From the NCBI RefSeq assembly GCF_026932795.1, contig NZ_JADPVH010000004.1, forward strand, positions 37,986 to 101,985: a DNA stretch of 64,000 nucleotides. The letters run 5' to 3'. Both the position numbers and the translations under genes were made by a program. Source of the DNA: Paenarthrobacter sp. Z7-10. GTDB lineage: Bacteria > Actinomycetota > Actinomycetes > Actinomycetales > Micrococcaceae. Positions 29,385 to 38,926 of the stretch are shown piece after piece (position 1 is the first letter of the stretch; each line of letters opens with the position of its first letter). The notes beneath the pieces were generated by a model. It did not search any database. It was given only the letters and a program-made list of their open reading frames with translations, and was not told the origin of the DNA.

Positions 29385-31020
29385 GAGACCCGCCCCAACT
29401 GTTCGCGAACAACGTGCGCCAGTCGTTCGGATTCGTCGAACTGTTCGAACAGCTCCTTCGACAACCTGGCGATTTTTTCCTCGATCGGTTCGCCGTCGTC
29501 CTCAACCTCTGCGGCCCCAACGTACCGTCGGGGGTGAGGGCGTAGTCGGCGGCCTTGACCTCCGCGAGGGTGGCCGAATAGCAGAAGCCGGGTTCGTCGT
29601 CGTACGTCAGGCCCGCGTCGACGGCGGAAGTGGTTCCGCGCCAGGCGTGGAAGGTGCCTGCGATCTTGGCGATGTCTTCGTCGGAGAGTGCGCGCTCGGC
29701 GCGGTCCACCATATAGCCCAGGTTGCGGGCGTCGATAAAGAGTACCTGTCCGGTGCGGTCCACGGATCCGTGCGTCCCAACGGTTTTGTCCTTGGCGAAG
29801 AACCAGGTGCAGACGGGGATGCCGGTGGAGCGGAAGAGTTGTGTGGGCAGGGCGATCATGCAGGAAACCAGGTCCGCCTCGACGAGGTTCGCACGGATGT
29901 CGCCTTCGCCGCCGGAGTTGGAGGACATGGAGCCGTTGGCCATGACCACGCCGGCCGAGCCGCCGGGTGCGAGTTTGGAGAGAATGTGCTGGATCCAGGC
30001 ATAGTTGGCGTTGCCGGTGGGCGGGACGCCGTACTTCCAGCGCGGGTCAGACTCGGCGCGGGCCCAGTCCTTGATGTTGAAGGGCGGGTTGGCCATCACG
30101 AAGTCCGCGCCGCGGTCGCCGGTCAGTTCGGGGTGCTGGTCGCGCGCGAAGGTGTCGCCCCAGCGGGAGGCGAGGTTGGCGTTGAGGCCGTGGATGGCGA
30201 GGTTCATTTTGGCCATCCGCCAGGTGCGCTCGTTGAGCTCCTGGCCGTAGACAGAGATGTTGGAGCCTTCTTTTTGGTGGTGCTCCAGAAATTTCTCGGT
30301 CTGCACGAACATGCCGCCGGAGCCGCAGCAGGGGTCGTAGACCCGGCCGTAGGTCGGCTCGAGCACTTCGACCAGCACCCGGACCACGCCAGCAGGGGTG
30401 TAGAACTCGCCGCCGCGCTTACCCTCGGCCTTGGCGAATTTCTCCAAAAAGTATTCGTACACCTCGCCGAGCAGGTCGCGGGCCTTGGTGGCGCCCTGGC
30501 CGGTGAAGCGCGCGGAGTTGAACAGGTCCAGCAGTTCACCGAGGCGGCGCTGGTCGATGTTGTCCCGGTTGAAGATGCGCGGCAGGGTCGCGGCCAGGCT
30601 CGGGTTGGCGGACATGATGAGGTCCATGGCGTCGTCGATCAGTTCGCCGATGGTCCGGGCTGCGTCGCCGCCGTCGGCCTGCGTGCCCTTGGCGTTCTGC
30701 GCCAGGTAGGTCCAGCGGGCCCGGGCCGGGACCCAGAAGACGCCGCGGCCGGTGTACTCGTCGGTGTCGTCGATCAGCTGGCCGATCTGCTCGGCATTCA
30801 GCCCGTCGGCCTCAAGCTCGGTCTGGATCTGCCCGCGGCGCTCATCGAACGCGTCGGAAACGTACTTCAGGAACACCAGCCCCAGGATCACGTCCTTGTA
30901 CTGCGAGGCGTCCATGGAACCGCGCAGCTTGTCCGCGGCCTTCCACAGGGTGTCCTTCAGTTCCTTCATGGTCGAGGGCAGCTCGGCGGTCTTTGCCCGG
31001 AGGGCAGACTTCGGGGGCAT
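29344..31020 (-). CDS. hsdM: type I N6-adenine DNA methyltransferase HsdM, C-terminal frameshift
   Basis: The N-terminal HsdM helical domain (MKELKDTLWKAADKLRGSMD) and the SAM-binding/catalytic domain are intact: DPCCGSGGMFVQT (motif I) and NPPFN (motif IV). About 500 residues in, after SLTP-like DYALTP, one G is missing (near 29529). The present frame then runs 40-odd unrelated residues to 29344. The next frame gives the family tail GRYVGAAEVEDDGEP and stops at 29381 in a GTGA overlap with hsdS, so the shift is real or a sequencing error, not a mis-read gene. The tail contacts HsdS, so assembly may fail. The ATG at 31020 has GGAAGGAAA upstream and overlaps the preceding stop (TAATG). Confidence 0.88.
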   Translation of the reverse strand: MPPKSALRAKTAELPSTMKELKDTLWKAADKLRGSMDASQYKDVILGLVFLKYVSDAFDERRGQIQTELEADGLNAEQIGQLIDDTDEYTGRGVFWVPARARWTYLAQNAKGTQADGGDAARTIGELIDDAMDLIMSANPSLAATLPRIFNRDNIDQRRLGELLDLFNSARFTGQGATKARDLLGEVYEYFLEKFAKAEGKRGGEFYTPAGVVRVLVEVLEPTYGRVYDPCCGSGGMFVQTEKFLEHHQKEGSNISVYGQELNERTWRMAKMNLAIHGLNANLASRWGDTFARDQHPELTGDRGADFVMANPPFNIKDWARAESDPRWKYGVPPTGNANYAWIQHILSKLAPGGSAGVVMANGSMSSNSGGEGDIRANLVEADLVSCMIALPTQLFRSTGIPVCTWFFAKDKTVGTHGSVDRTGQVLFIDARNLGYMVDRAERALSDEDIAKIAGTFHAWRGTTSAVDAGLTYDDEPGFCYSATLAEVKAADYALTPDGTLGPQRLRTTANRSRKKSPGCRRSCSNSSTNPNDWRTLFANSWGGSRDRLAADQARRYC

Positions 31021-33106
31021 TAGGTGTTTCCTTCCGTGGGGACGCCGGCAGCGAGGCTGAGACTGCCACACGACACTCCGTCCTTGATCAGGTTATCGAG
31101 TTCATTAAGCATCAGGAGCCGTTCGCGGGCCAGGCGCTGGGCGTGTTGGATCTGCTGTAGGGCATCGGTGAGGGCCTGGTGCTGGCTTTCGGGCACCGTG
31201 CGCAGCCGCCAGTTGCGCCAGTCCTTCGCTGCCGGCGGTAGGGCGTTGATGTCGGCGGCGACGACGTCCGGGTGCAGTCCGCGCGGTTTCGTGGCATTGA
31301 TGCGCAGCACCCGGGCCGGAAAGAGGACGACGGCGGCGCCTTGGGTATCGACGACGGCGGCAGGCCGCGGGCTGGTGCAAAAGACGATGTCTCCGGGTTC
31401 GGTAAGCCGGCCGTGCGGATGGCGCCGGGTGAAATCCAGCAGGCTGATGGATCGGCTCCGGCCCGTAGTGAGCAGTTCGGCTGTGCCAATAAGTCTGGTG
31501 CTGCCGGCGCCGGCCAGATCGTCAGGGTCGAGGCGGTTTCCCTGCAGATATTTCAGTGCGCCGGCAACCAGCAGCTGGTGGATGGCGGCGGCCGGGAGCG
31601 GAGTTGCCGCTGCTGGGCCGGCCGCAGTCGAAAGGATGCGAAGGTCCGGTGACTGTCCAGCGCCGGATTCTTCGGTCAGCAGCCGGAGCAGCTCATCGGC
31701 CCGAACGGCCGCCGCGGCTGGATCTGCCGCACGTCGTTGGGCTGCACCGGTGGGCTGGGCGGCCGCCACCAGCGACCCGCGTGCTGCCAACAGCGAGCGG
31801 GTAAGAACCAGCCGGGCGAAGCGGAAGGAGTGCGCGCGCACCATGGCCCGGTCACCCATCGAGGCCGCTATGTCGGCAAGAAGATCCTGCGCCGCGGCCG
31901 GCGTCAGTTCCTGTCCGATCAGATCCGCCACCATGGTCCAGCGGTCCGCAATGTCCACCTCCGCGAAGGACGGTCCCAGCACCCACAGCGCCTGGGCTTG
32001 GCGTGGTTGGCTGCGCCGCAGTCCCTGCGGAAGACGGATCACCGCGCGGACCCGGCCGGATCGCAGCAGGTCCGCCCGTAGGCCGGAAACCCTGGTGCCG
32101 GCGACGGCTGCGTCGCACAGCACGCCGGCTGGCGCAATGAGAACGGCACGCTGGGGGTCATCCATTTGCAGCAGAATCTGCTCAATGCCGGCAAGGATTT
32201 GATCCGGTCCCATGGAAGGGCAGCCGGGGGAGGGAAACTGGGCCATTTGGACGGCCGGACCGGGAACGTCAAAACTGCCGTCCGTGCCGATGTCCAGTGG
32301 GACGGCCCGAACGCCATGTGCCCGCAGCCGGCGCCGAACCAGCCGCGCGGCGCCGTCGTCGTCCTTGGTGGTCAGAAATGTCGGACTGCCCGCGTCGCCC
32401 AACCGGTGAAGAACTCCCAGCAGCAGATCGCTGCCGCCCAGGGTGGGATCGACAAAGGAGGGATCGGAGCCCACCGTCCGGCCCAGCTCGACGGCGGCGG
32501 CTGCCACCAACTCGATGGCAGGGGCGGTCAGGGCCACGGTTGAGTGACCGCCCAGACCCGTGCGGAATCTGTCGGTCATGAGCTTTTCGAAGGCGGCCGC
32601 CGCGTTGTAGGAGCCATCCACCAACCGGTCCGCGTACTGGGCCAAAGGCGTCAGTTGCTTTCCGCGGGCCTCCAGCTCCCGGTAAAGGAAGTGGTCGTCC
32701 GGATCGGACTCGTCGGCGGCGTCCAAAAGCTCGGCGCTGCTGAGCCCTCCCAGCGTGCTGCCGCTGGTGACCCGCAGGGCCAACAGTGCAGTGAGGGCTT
32801 CAAAGTGTCCGGCGTGAGTTTCCGTGGAATTCGTGGAATTTATGGTGCCGGGCGTGGCCGCCGGCGACGCGTAGGCTGCCACGTCCGCTTGCGCACTTGG
32901 ATTATTGCCACGGCCCGTCTCCGTGAGCCAGGCGGCAACTTCCTCCGCGTCAAAGAGCTCCCGTCCACGGTCCGTCCGTGCTGGTTCTGGAAAGGGACGC
33001 CGGAGCGCACTCCCCGGGTGCGCCACATGGAAACCACCGGGCGCTGCACATGGGCCAGTGCTGCGACGTCGGACAGGGTCATGTCCATTGCTGCGTTCTG
33101 CTGCAC
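31020..33106 (-). pseudogene. HTH plus degenerate HsdM-like protein, frameshifted
   Basis: From GTG 33106 (GGAAGG upstream) the frame encodes an HTH (LSDVAALAHVQRPVVSMWRTR). Near 33010 the frame shifts at a G run, and the rest (from GSALRRPFPEP, about 665 residues) continues to 31020. The body is laid out like an N6-adenine methyltransferase of type I, but its key motifs are degraded: DPTLGGSDLLLG instead of DPxxGSGG, and QFPSPGC where NPPF/Y is expected. An HsdS-like C-terminal coiled region (HQALTDALQQIQHAQRLARERL) follows. It is probably catalytically inactive as a methylase. It overlaps hsdM (TAATG), so the three genes form one operon. Confidence 0.65.
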
Positions 33107-33434
33107 TGTCGTTTCCTTCCGGTGTCCCGTGCAAAAGCGGGCCGATGGTTGGCCGGTCCTGGCCGTGTCCCAAAGGCGTCCTGCGGTCTGCCCTCTCCCA
33201 GAGGGGTCCTGCGGGCTGTCCTGCTCCAGAGTAACTGCAGATCGAACGCTGCGATGACTCCAAAGCTTTGATAACCCCCATTATCAACCATCCGCTGCAA
33301 AAGGGATCCAACACGGCCATAGGTTGATTCTGCAGGGCCGGTACATCGGGCCCCGCACCGGTCGTCGGTGGCTTTGGTTGGGGGGTGCCGCCGACGTCCG
33401 GTTTCACACCCGCATTCCCCGATCAGGAGAGAAC
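33107..33434. other. upstream region of the methyltransferase operon with inverted repeat
   Basis: No gene seen. TTGATAA (33268-33274) and TTATCAA (33281-33287) form a perfect inverted repeat around CCCCCA in an AT-rich pocket about 160 nt upstream of the HTH-methyltransferase start. It could be an operator for that HTH protein, a promoter element or a weak hairpin. Confidence 0.5.
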
Positions 33435-33782
33435 GTGACAAAGCCGGATGAAGGCGCCACCGCCCGTGGCCCCGCCGATGCAATGAACGGCGGCACAGAG
33501 GCTTCGGCGGAGGACGGCGGGTCTGAGCGTCCCGTCGTGTACGGCGGGCTTAAGCGTCCCGCGGACGGCGGGTCCGAGCGGCCGACGGACGACAGAGGAT
33601 CTGAAGTTCTGTTCAGCGCCGATGGCACCATGCTGGGGCTGGCGGGCGGCCGATTGTTCGGCGCCCGCAGAGGCGGTTCCATGATTTGGCCCGACGGCAT
33701 CGAGGGCAAGGTTGCCCGTGCAGTGGCCCGAAAGACCGAAAGTTGCCGGGCCAAGGAAGCACGAAACGATTTGGGGGAATGA
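33435..33782 (+). CDS. small hypothetical protein with GGSERP repeats
   Basis: A 115-residue protein starting at GTG 33435 with AGGAGAG 3 nt upstream. The first half is low complexity with imperfect GGSERP-type repeats (ERPVVYGGLKRPADGGSERP). The second half (VLFSADGTMLGLAGGRLFGA) is more ordered. No signal peptide or membrane span is visible. The stop overlaps the next start by 4 nt (ATGA), so the two are translationally coupled and probably act together. Function unknown. Confidence 0.6.
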   Translation: MTKPDEGATARGPADAMNGGTEASAEDGGSERPVVYGGLKRPADGGSERPTDDRGSEVLFSADGTMLGLAGGRLFGARRGGSMIWPDGIEGKVARAVARKTESCRAKEARNDLGE

Positions 33783-34498
33783 CGATGGAACAGATGCGGG
33801 ACCAGCAGCAGGATCGAGCGAATGATCCGGACCAAGAGCAGACACAGAACCTGGACCAGGCGGAGAACCAGGATCAGACGCAGGAAACGGAAGGCGGACG
33901 GATACCCGGTAGTAAGACCGGTACCTCAAAGCGCAAAAAATGGGCCGCGATTGCCGTCGCCGGCGCGCTGCTGCTGGCGGCTGGGGGAGCGGTGGGATAC
34001 ACCATGCCGGATCCCAAGGCCAGCGATGCCTACCGTGCCTTGGACACGGTAAAGTCTTCGGCCGTGGCGGACAGGGATTCGGCTCGATCCAGTTACGACT
34101 CGATTAAGGGTCGCTATGACACCCTGCTCAATGGAATCAGCGACCGCGAGACCGCCGTTGGAACCCGTGAAACCGATGTGACGGCCGCGGAAGGAGTGGT
34201 CAAAGACGCCCAAGCGGCCGTCAAGAAGCGCGAAGACGCCGTTGCCGGAGCCGAGCAAAAGAAAGCCGCGAACACCATCAGCGATGGCACGTGGACGGTA
34301 GGGACGGACCTTACGCCTGGCACCTACCGCGCCACCGCGCCTGTGGGCTCCAGGTGCTATTGGGCCATCTATAAGAGCGGGACCAACGGAAGCGACATCG
34401 TCGAAAACGACCTCCCAGGCGGCGGCCGCCCAGCCGTGACCCTGGCGCCCGGCCAGGATTTCAATACGGCCCGCTGCGGCAGCTGGGAAAAGCAGTAA
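33779..34498 (+). CDS. membrane-anchored coiled-coil protein with actinobacterial C-terminal domain
   Basis: About 239 residues. There is a Gln/Asp-rich cytosolic N-terminus (about 1-45), one membrane span (KKWAAIAVAGALLLAAGGAV, about 52-72), a coiled coil (about 85-165) and an extracellular domain DGTWTVGTDLTPGTYRATAP...CYWAIYKSG...CGSW with two cysteines that may pair. I recall this C-terminal domain in many actinobacterial surface proteins of unknown function. The ATG at 33779 is coupled to the previous gene. An ancient envelope-stress or cell-wall role is possible but unsupported. Confidence 0.7.
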   Translation: MTMEQMRDQQQDRANDPDQEQTQNLDQAENQDQTQETEGGRIPGSKTGTSKRKKWAAIAVAGALLLAAGGAVGYTMPDPKASDAYRALDTVKSSAVADRDSARSSYDSIKGRYDTLLNGISDRETAVGTRETDVTAAEGVVKDAQAAVKKREDAVAGAEQKKAANTISDGTWTVGTDLTPGTYRATAPVGSRCYWAIYKSGTNGSDIVENDLPGGGRPAVTLAPGQDFNTARCGSWEKQ

Positions 34499-34622
34499 CG
34501 TCCGCACTTAATAGGCGATTCTGTCCAGCACTGTGCCAATGCAGCCTCGCACTGGCCAGCGACGCACCTTCCACCAACAACAGCTTCAGCACGCAACTTC
34601 AGCACGCAACGAAAGGCACATC

Positions 34623-35318
34623 ATGTCTGCACGAATCCCCGAACTGACCGAAACCGCAGTCCACACGTCTCCCAAGCCGGACCCGGCGAATCGGAACCGC
34701 AAGCCCTTCTACCGGAAGAAGCGCATTCTCATCCCGACCGCCGTTGTCATCTTTGGCATTGCCGTGGGTTCGTGTTCGGCTGGCAGCGGCAAACCCGCCG
34801 CGGCCGTACACCCGGTGGCGACACCGACGTCGGCCGCGTCGCCGTCGCCGTCGTCGTCGGACCGAGTTCCCGTTGCGGCTCCCGCCGCAGCAAAAACCGC
34901 CGCTCCGGTGAAAACCGTGGCGCCGGCGGAACCCAAGGTGGGCGTGCCGTTCACCGTCCCGATGCGCAACGGCGACGTCGCGCGGATCACCATCGCTTCA
35001 GCCGTCCGCACCCAGAGCCTGGGCGATTCGGTGATGGCGGTTCCGCCGAAAAACGGCGAGTACCTGCTCCTGGACGTCCTGTGGGAGACGCAGACCGGGG
35101 AGACCAGTTCAAATCCGTTCTATTTCAGCGCCAAGGACAGCCAAGGGCGAAAAGCCGACCAGAATCTCTTCGTCCATAACCAGTTGGGCGCGGGGAAAAT
35201 TGTTCCGGGCGACAAGTCGCGCGGATCCATAGCCTTCGACATTGCTTCCGGACCGGCGACGGTGATGATCTCCGATCTGCTGCTGCAGGAAGCTGCCCGC
35301 ATTCAGATTCCGGGATAG
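34623..35318 (+). CDS. DUF4352-type surface-exposed protein
   Basis: About 231 residues. It has a basic N-terminus, a hydrophobic segment (ILIPTAVVIFGIAVGSCSA) resembling a signal-anchor or lipoprotein signal (GSCSAG, Cys as possible lipidation site), then a Pro/Ala/Ser linker and an Ig-like DUF4352 domain (about 110-228: GDVARITIASAV, EYLLLDVLWET, GDKSRGSIAFDI). The ATG at 34623 has AAAGG 7 nt upstream. It lies 124 nt after the coiled-coil gene on the same strand, so the three genes may form an envelope module. Confidence 0.75.
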   Translation: MSARIPELTETAVHTSPKPDPANRNRKPFYRKKRILIPTAVVIFGIAVGSCSAGSGKPAAAVHPVATPTSAASPSPSSSDRVPVAAPAAAKTAAPVKTVAPAEPKVGVPFTVPMRNGDVARITIASAVRTQSLGDSVMAVPPKNGEYLLLDVLWETQTGETSSNPFYFSAKDSQGRKADQNLFVHNQLGAGKIVPGDKSRGSIAFDIASGPATVMISDLLLQEAARIQIPG

Positions 35319-35322
35319 CGGG

Positions 35323-36279
35323 TCAGCTCAGGGCGCTGAAGCCGTCCAGTGCCGAGGCGATTTCGTTGGGAAAGGTGCCGCCGCCGTGGCCGGCGTCGTC
35401 GAGCACCACCAGCCGACTGCCCGGCCACGCACGGTGGAGTTGCCAAGCGGTCTCCGGCGGCCCGGAAATATCGTAGCGACCGTGCACCAACGCTGCTGGG
35501 ATACCGGCCAGCCGGGGCATCGCCGCGAGCACCTGACCGTCGGCCAGGAAGCAGCCATGGGACCAATAATGCGTGACCAGGCGGGCAAAGACGCCTTGGA
35601 AGGTTGGATCCTCGTATTTCGTGTTGGGTGTCCAGCCGGGCATCAGCGACACATGAGTGTCCTCCCACGCGCACCAGGCGCGGGCCGCCCTCCCGCGCAC
35701 GGCCGGGTCCGGACTGGAAAGCAGCCTGGCATAGGCCGCTGCCAGGTCTCCGCCGCGTTCGGCCACTGGCACCAGCGCCGTGAAGGCCTCCCATTCCTGC
35801 GGAAAGAGCCGGCCCATGTCCTTGGTGATCCAGTCCGTCTCGCGCCGGCTGCCGGATGTCACGGCGCCAAGCACCATCGCGATGGCCCGCTCGGGATGGG
35901 CCTGGGCATAAACCAGGGCCAGGGTCACGCCCCAGGAGACGCCGACAATAACCCAGCGGTCAATGCCCAGCTGCTCCCTCAGGAGCTCCAAGTCGGCGAC
36001 CAGATGGCTGGTGGTATTGGTGACCAGATCAGCATCCGGCCCGTCGGCGAGCGGCCGGCTCCGGCCGCAGCCGCGCTGATCGAAGAGCACGGCTCGGTAC
36101 GCGGCCGGATCGAAATACCGTCGGGAGCCAGGCCCACAGCCGCCACCGGGTCCGCCATGGAGATAAACCGCCGGGGTGCCGTCAGGGGTACCAACAGTTT
36201 CCCAATAAAGGGTGTTGCCGTCGCTGACCTGCAGAAAACCTGATTCGTATGGTTCCACTGGGGGATAGCGGTCGGTCAT
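35323..36279 (-). CDS. pip: proline iminopeptidase (peptidase S33)
   Basis: A 318-residue alpha/beta hydrolase that removes N-terminal proline from peptides. Signatures are the oxyanion segment HGGPGGGCGPGSRRYFDP, DQRGCGRS, the nucleophile elbow GVSWGVTLAL (GxSxG), and the catalytic Asp (HGRYDISGPP) and His (DAGHGG). The ATG at 36279 (MTDRYPPVEPYE) is supported by homology; AGGA lies 10 nt upstream. It ends 5 nt from the convergent DUF4352 gene. Its first ten codons and upstream DNA recur at about 40417-40475. Confidence 0.93.
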   Translation of the reverse strand: MTDRYPPVEPYESGFLQVSDGNTLYWETVGTPDGTPAVYLHGGPGGGCGPGSRRYFDPAAYRAVLFDQRGCGRSRPLADGPDADLVTNTTSHLVADLELLREQLGIDRWVIVGVSWGVTLALVYAQAHPERAIAMVLGAVTSGSRRETDWITKDMGRLFPQEWEAFTALVPVAERGGDLAAAYARLLSSPDPAVRGRAARAWCAWEDTHVSLMPGWTPNTKYEDPTFQGVFARLVTHYWSHGCFLADGQVLAAMPRLAGIPAALVHGRYDISGPPETAWQLHRAWPGSRLVVLDDAGHGGGTFPNEIASALDGFSALS

Positions 36280-36593
36280 GGCTTCAGTATCCTGGATATC
36301 TCCTGCCGGCGGAGGGGTAGCTAACGGGTACAGAGTGTCCCGGCTGCGCTCGGAGCCGATTGAACGGCTGTTCGTCACTTTCCCGTCCATCACTTCCATC
36401 TCCGACATGCTGCTAACGAGGGCCCTGATTATTGTTGGGTTGCCGAATGAACTTGGCGGTGGTGCCTGCCGGCTTTGGAAGGCGGGGAATTCCAGCGGGG
36501 AGATGAGGGTTGTGGGTTTTGGAGCAGGAATTCGTGCGGTATCCGACCGTGCTTGAGCTTGTATTCGTCGTTTGCTTTCTGAAGGGATGTTTT
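36280..36593. other. intergenic region between pip and SDR genes
   Basis: No gene or strong motif seen. The part next to pip (36280-36330) resembles 40447-40510, the duplicated pip leader. Open frames here lack ribosome sites. Confidence 0.5.
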
Positions 36594-37400
36594 ATGGATC
36601 TGCAAGATCGTTCAATTCTGCTGACGGGCGCCGGCAGCGGTATCGGCAGGGAGATGGCGTTGGAGCTGGCATCACGTTCGGTAAGGCTTACCCTGGTGGG
36701 CCGCCGGAGTGAGCCCTTGGAGGAAGTTGCCGCCATGGTGCGTGAGAGGGGCGGCCAGGCCCACGTGGTGGCACTGGACCTTACTGCGCCTGGTGCCCCG
36801 GCTGCGGTGGTCGCCGCGGCGCAGGACCGCTTCAGCGGTGTTGACGTTCTCATTAATAACGCCGGTAACGTCCGGGCCGGCCGGTTGGAGGCCTTGGATG
36901 AGTCCGAGGTGCTGGCCCAGATCGCGTTGAACCTTACCGCGCCGATCCTTTTGACCCGAGCCGCGATTCCCGCGCTCCGCGATTCCGGCGACGGACTGGT
37001 CGTGAATGTTTCATCGGGCATCGGGCTGATCGGCCTGCCGTTTTATTCCACGTATGCAGCGACGAAGGCCGGGATTGCGCATTTCGGGGAAGCTCTGCGC
37101 CGGGAACTCCTCGGTGAGGGCGTCCACGTGCTCAATGTGTATCCTGGGGCGACGAGCACACCGATGATGGACAGCTCCCAGGCCGGGGTTGAGCACGGCT
37201 TTGAATATGAGAGCCCGCAGGACGTGGCTGCCGCAGCGGTGGCCGGGATGGAACAGGGCGCCTTGTCGGTGGTCCGGGGAGGCGCGACCCGCAGCGCGAT
37301 GATCGCCCTGAACCGTGAAGACCCCGCCGCAGTGGACAGGACGCTCTTCGCGCGTAAGGGCGCCCTGGAGGAAGCCGTTGCGGAGCATTCCAGTCTCTGA
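36594..37400 (+). CDS. short-chain dehydrogenase/reductase
   Basis: A 268-residue classical SDR. Cofactor motif TGAGSGIG, NNAG, catalytic Ser in VNVSSGIGL and YSTYAATK (Tyr/Lys) are all present. The Arg-Arg after beta-2 (LVGRRSEPL) suggests NADP(H) preference. The substrate is unknown. The ATG at 36594 has GAAGGG upstream. The MFS transporter follows 62 nt downstream on the same strand, so they may be co-transcribed. Confidence 0.9.
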   Translation: MDLQDRSILLTGAGSGIGREMALELASRSVRLTLVGRRSEPLEEVAAMVRERGGQAHVVALDLTAPGAPAAVVAAAQDRFSGVDVLINNAGNVRAGRLEALDESEVLAQIALNLTAPILLTRAAIPALRDSGDGLVVNVSSGIGLIGLPFYSTYAATKAGIAHFGEALRRELLGEGVHVLNVYPGATSTPMMDSSQAGVEHGFEYESPQDVAAAAVAGMEQGALSVVRGGATRSAMIALNREDPAAVDRTLFARKGALEEAVAEHSSL

Positions 37401-37462
37401 ACTGCTTCCTTGCCCGGGGACTGCGTCGCGGCCTGCCACCCGTGCGTGAAAGGACTCTGCCT

Positions 37463-38665
37463 ATGACGGGACAATGGCGCTGGCCGGCGCTGGCGATGTT
37501 CGCTGCCGGTTACGGGGCGAACCAGTTCGTTCCCCTTCTGGCGCTCTACCGCCGTACGCTGGCCCTCTCGGACGCGGAAGCGACCGCCGTGTTCGGTGTT
37601 TACGCCCTGGGTTTGGTCCCCGGGCTCATCCTGGGCGGGAGGGTCAGCGATGCCAGGGGACGCCGTCCGGTCATGGTGGCCTTTACCGCGTTGTCGCTGG
37701 TGGCAACCGCCGTGCTGATCACCGGACAGTGGGGCGTCGCCGGGCTATACGCGGGCAGGCTGCTCACCGGCGTAGTCTCCGGAACCGTCTTCACGGCTGG
37801 TACGGCTTGGGTGAAGGAGCTCTCTGGAGAAGGTGCGTCCGGTACAGGCGCGCGGCGGGCCGCGCTGGCGCTGACGGCAGGGTTCGGTGTCGGCCCGCTC
37901 GTGGCTGGCCCGCTGGCCCAATGGGCGCCGGCACCGCAAGTGCTGCCCTACCTGGTTCACTTGGCACTGGCCGGTACCGTCCTGGTGATGCTTCCGCGTG
38001 CACGGGAAACGCTGCCGCCGGGCAGACTCCTTCAAGCCCGGGCGCCCGTGTTGCCGCCGTCGGTTTCCTCGGCGCGGTTCCTCCGCGTGGTCGTGCCGAT
38101 GGCGCCTTGGGTGTTTGGCAGCGTCACGCTGGCCTTCACCACGCTTCCCGGTCATGGAACAGGGACGGTGGGCGTACTCGGTGTGGCCTTCCCCGGGCTG
38201 TTGGCCGCGGGCGCCCTCGCGGCGGGCGTGATCTCACAGCCTTTGGGCCGGCGCCTGCATGAGGCAGGGGCGGCCCGTGGAGGAACCACCGCAGCGATGA
38301 CGGGCCTTGGCATTGTTGCCGCAGGCTGCGCGGCGGCCGCGTTTGCTACGGCCCGGCCCGGGGTGCCGGCAGCCACGGTGGCGGCCCTGGTGCTCGGCGC
38401 GGGGTATGGAATATGCCTTATCGTCGGGCTGCGGGAGGTCGAGGAAATCGCTGCGCCCGGGGAGCTCGGCGCTGTGATCGCTCTCTTTTACTGCTTGGCG
38501 TATTCGGGCCTGGCCATTCCGTACCTGCTGGCCCTCGTGGCCCCGCACACCGGTTACCCTGAAGCGCTGCTTTTCACCGCAGCCGCCGCCACCCTGACGC
38601 TGGTCGCCATATTCCTTGCAGGACGGCGGGGCTTACGGGCCGAACCCGAAGTGAACAACACCTAA
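37463..38665 (+). CDS. MFS transporter, drug-efflux-like
   Basis: About 400 residues with 12 predicted membrane spans. MFS loop motif GRVSDARGRRPV follows TM2 and GRLLTGVVSGTVFTAG resembles motif C of 12-TM antiporters (DHA1-like). The likely role is proton-driven export of a small molecule; the substrate is unknown. The ATG at 37463 has AAAGGA 9 nt upstream. It pairs with the SDR gene upstream. Confidence 0.85.
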   Translation: MTGQWRWPALAMFAAGYGANQFVPLLALYRRTLALSDAEATAVFGVYALGLVPGLILGGRVSDARGRRPVMVAFTALSLVATAVLITGQWGVAGLYAGRLLTGVVSGTVFTAGTAWVKELSGEGASGTGARRAALALTAGFGVGPLVAGPLAQWAPAPQVLPYLVHLALAGTVLVMLPRARETLPPGRLLQARAPVLPPSVSSARFLRVVVPMAPWVFGSVTLAFTTLPGHGTGTVGVLGVAFPGLLAAGALAAGVISQPLGRRLHEAGAARGGTTAAMTGLGIVAAGCAAAAFATARPGVPAATVAALVLGAGYGICLIVGLREVEEIAAPGELGAVIALFYCLAYSGLAIPYLLALVAPHTGYPEALLFTAAAATLTLVAIFLAGRRGLRAEPEVNNT

Positions 38666-38926
38666 CCCGCCGCTTCCGGACAGCCGGCCGTCCGTCACAG
38701 GTCCCCTCCTGATCGGAGCAGATGAACTCGGTGTTCTGCGCCGAAGGTTAGTGGATCCGCACCGGAGTGAACCTGACACAAGATGGCAGCGCGGCAAGAG
38801 TGGCTGTGACCGGACTTCCACTCACCCTGCGAAGCGGCCGCCTGGGCGGTGCTCATGGGTGCCGGCTCGAGGCCGAAGTCGCCGAGCGGTACCCCGGGTC
38901 GCGCTCTCATCGTGTTAGGTGAACGG

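Noticed and set aside
34840..34862. GTC/CGTCGT repeats as a microsatellite
   Set aside because: They are ordinary Ser/Pro-rich linker codons of the DUF4352 protein.
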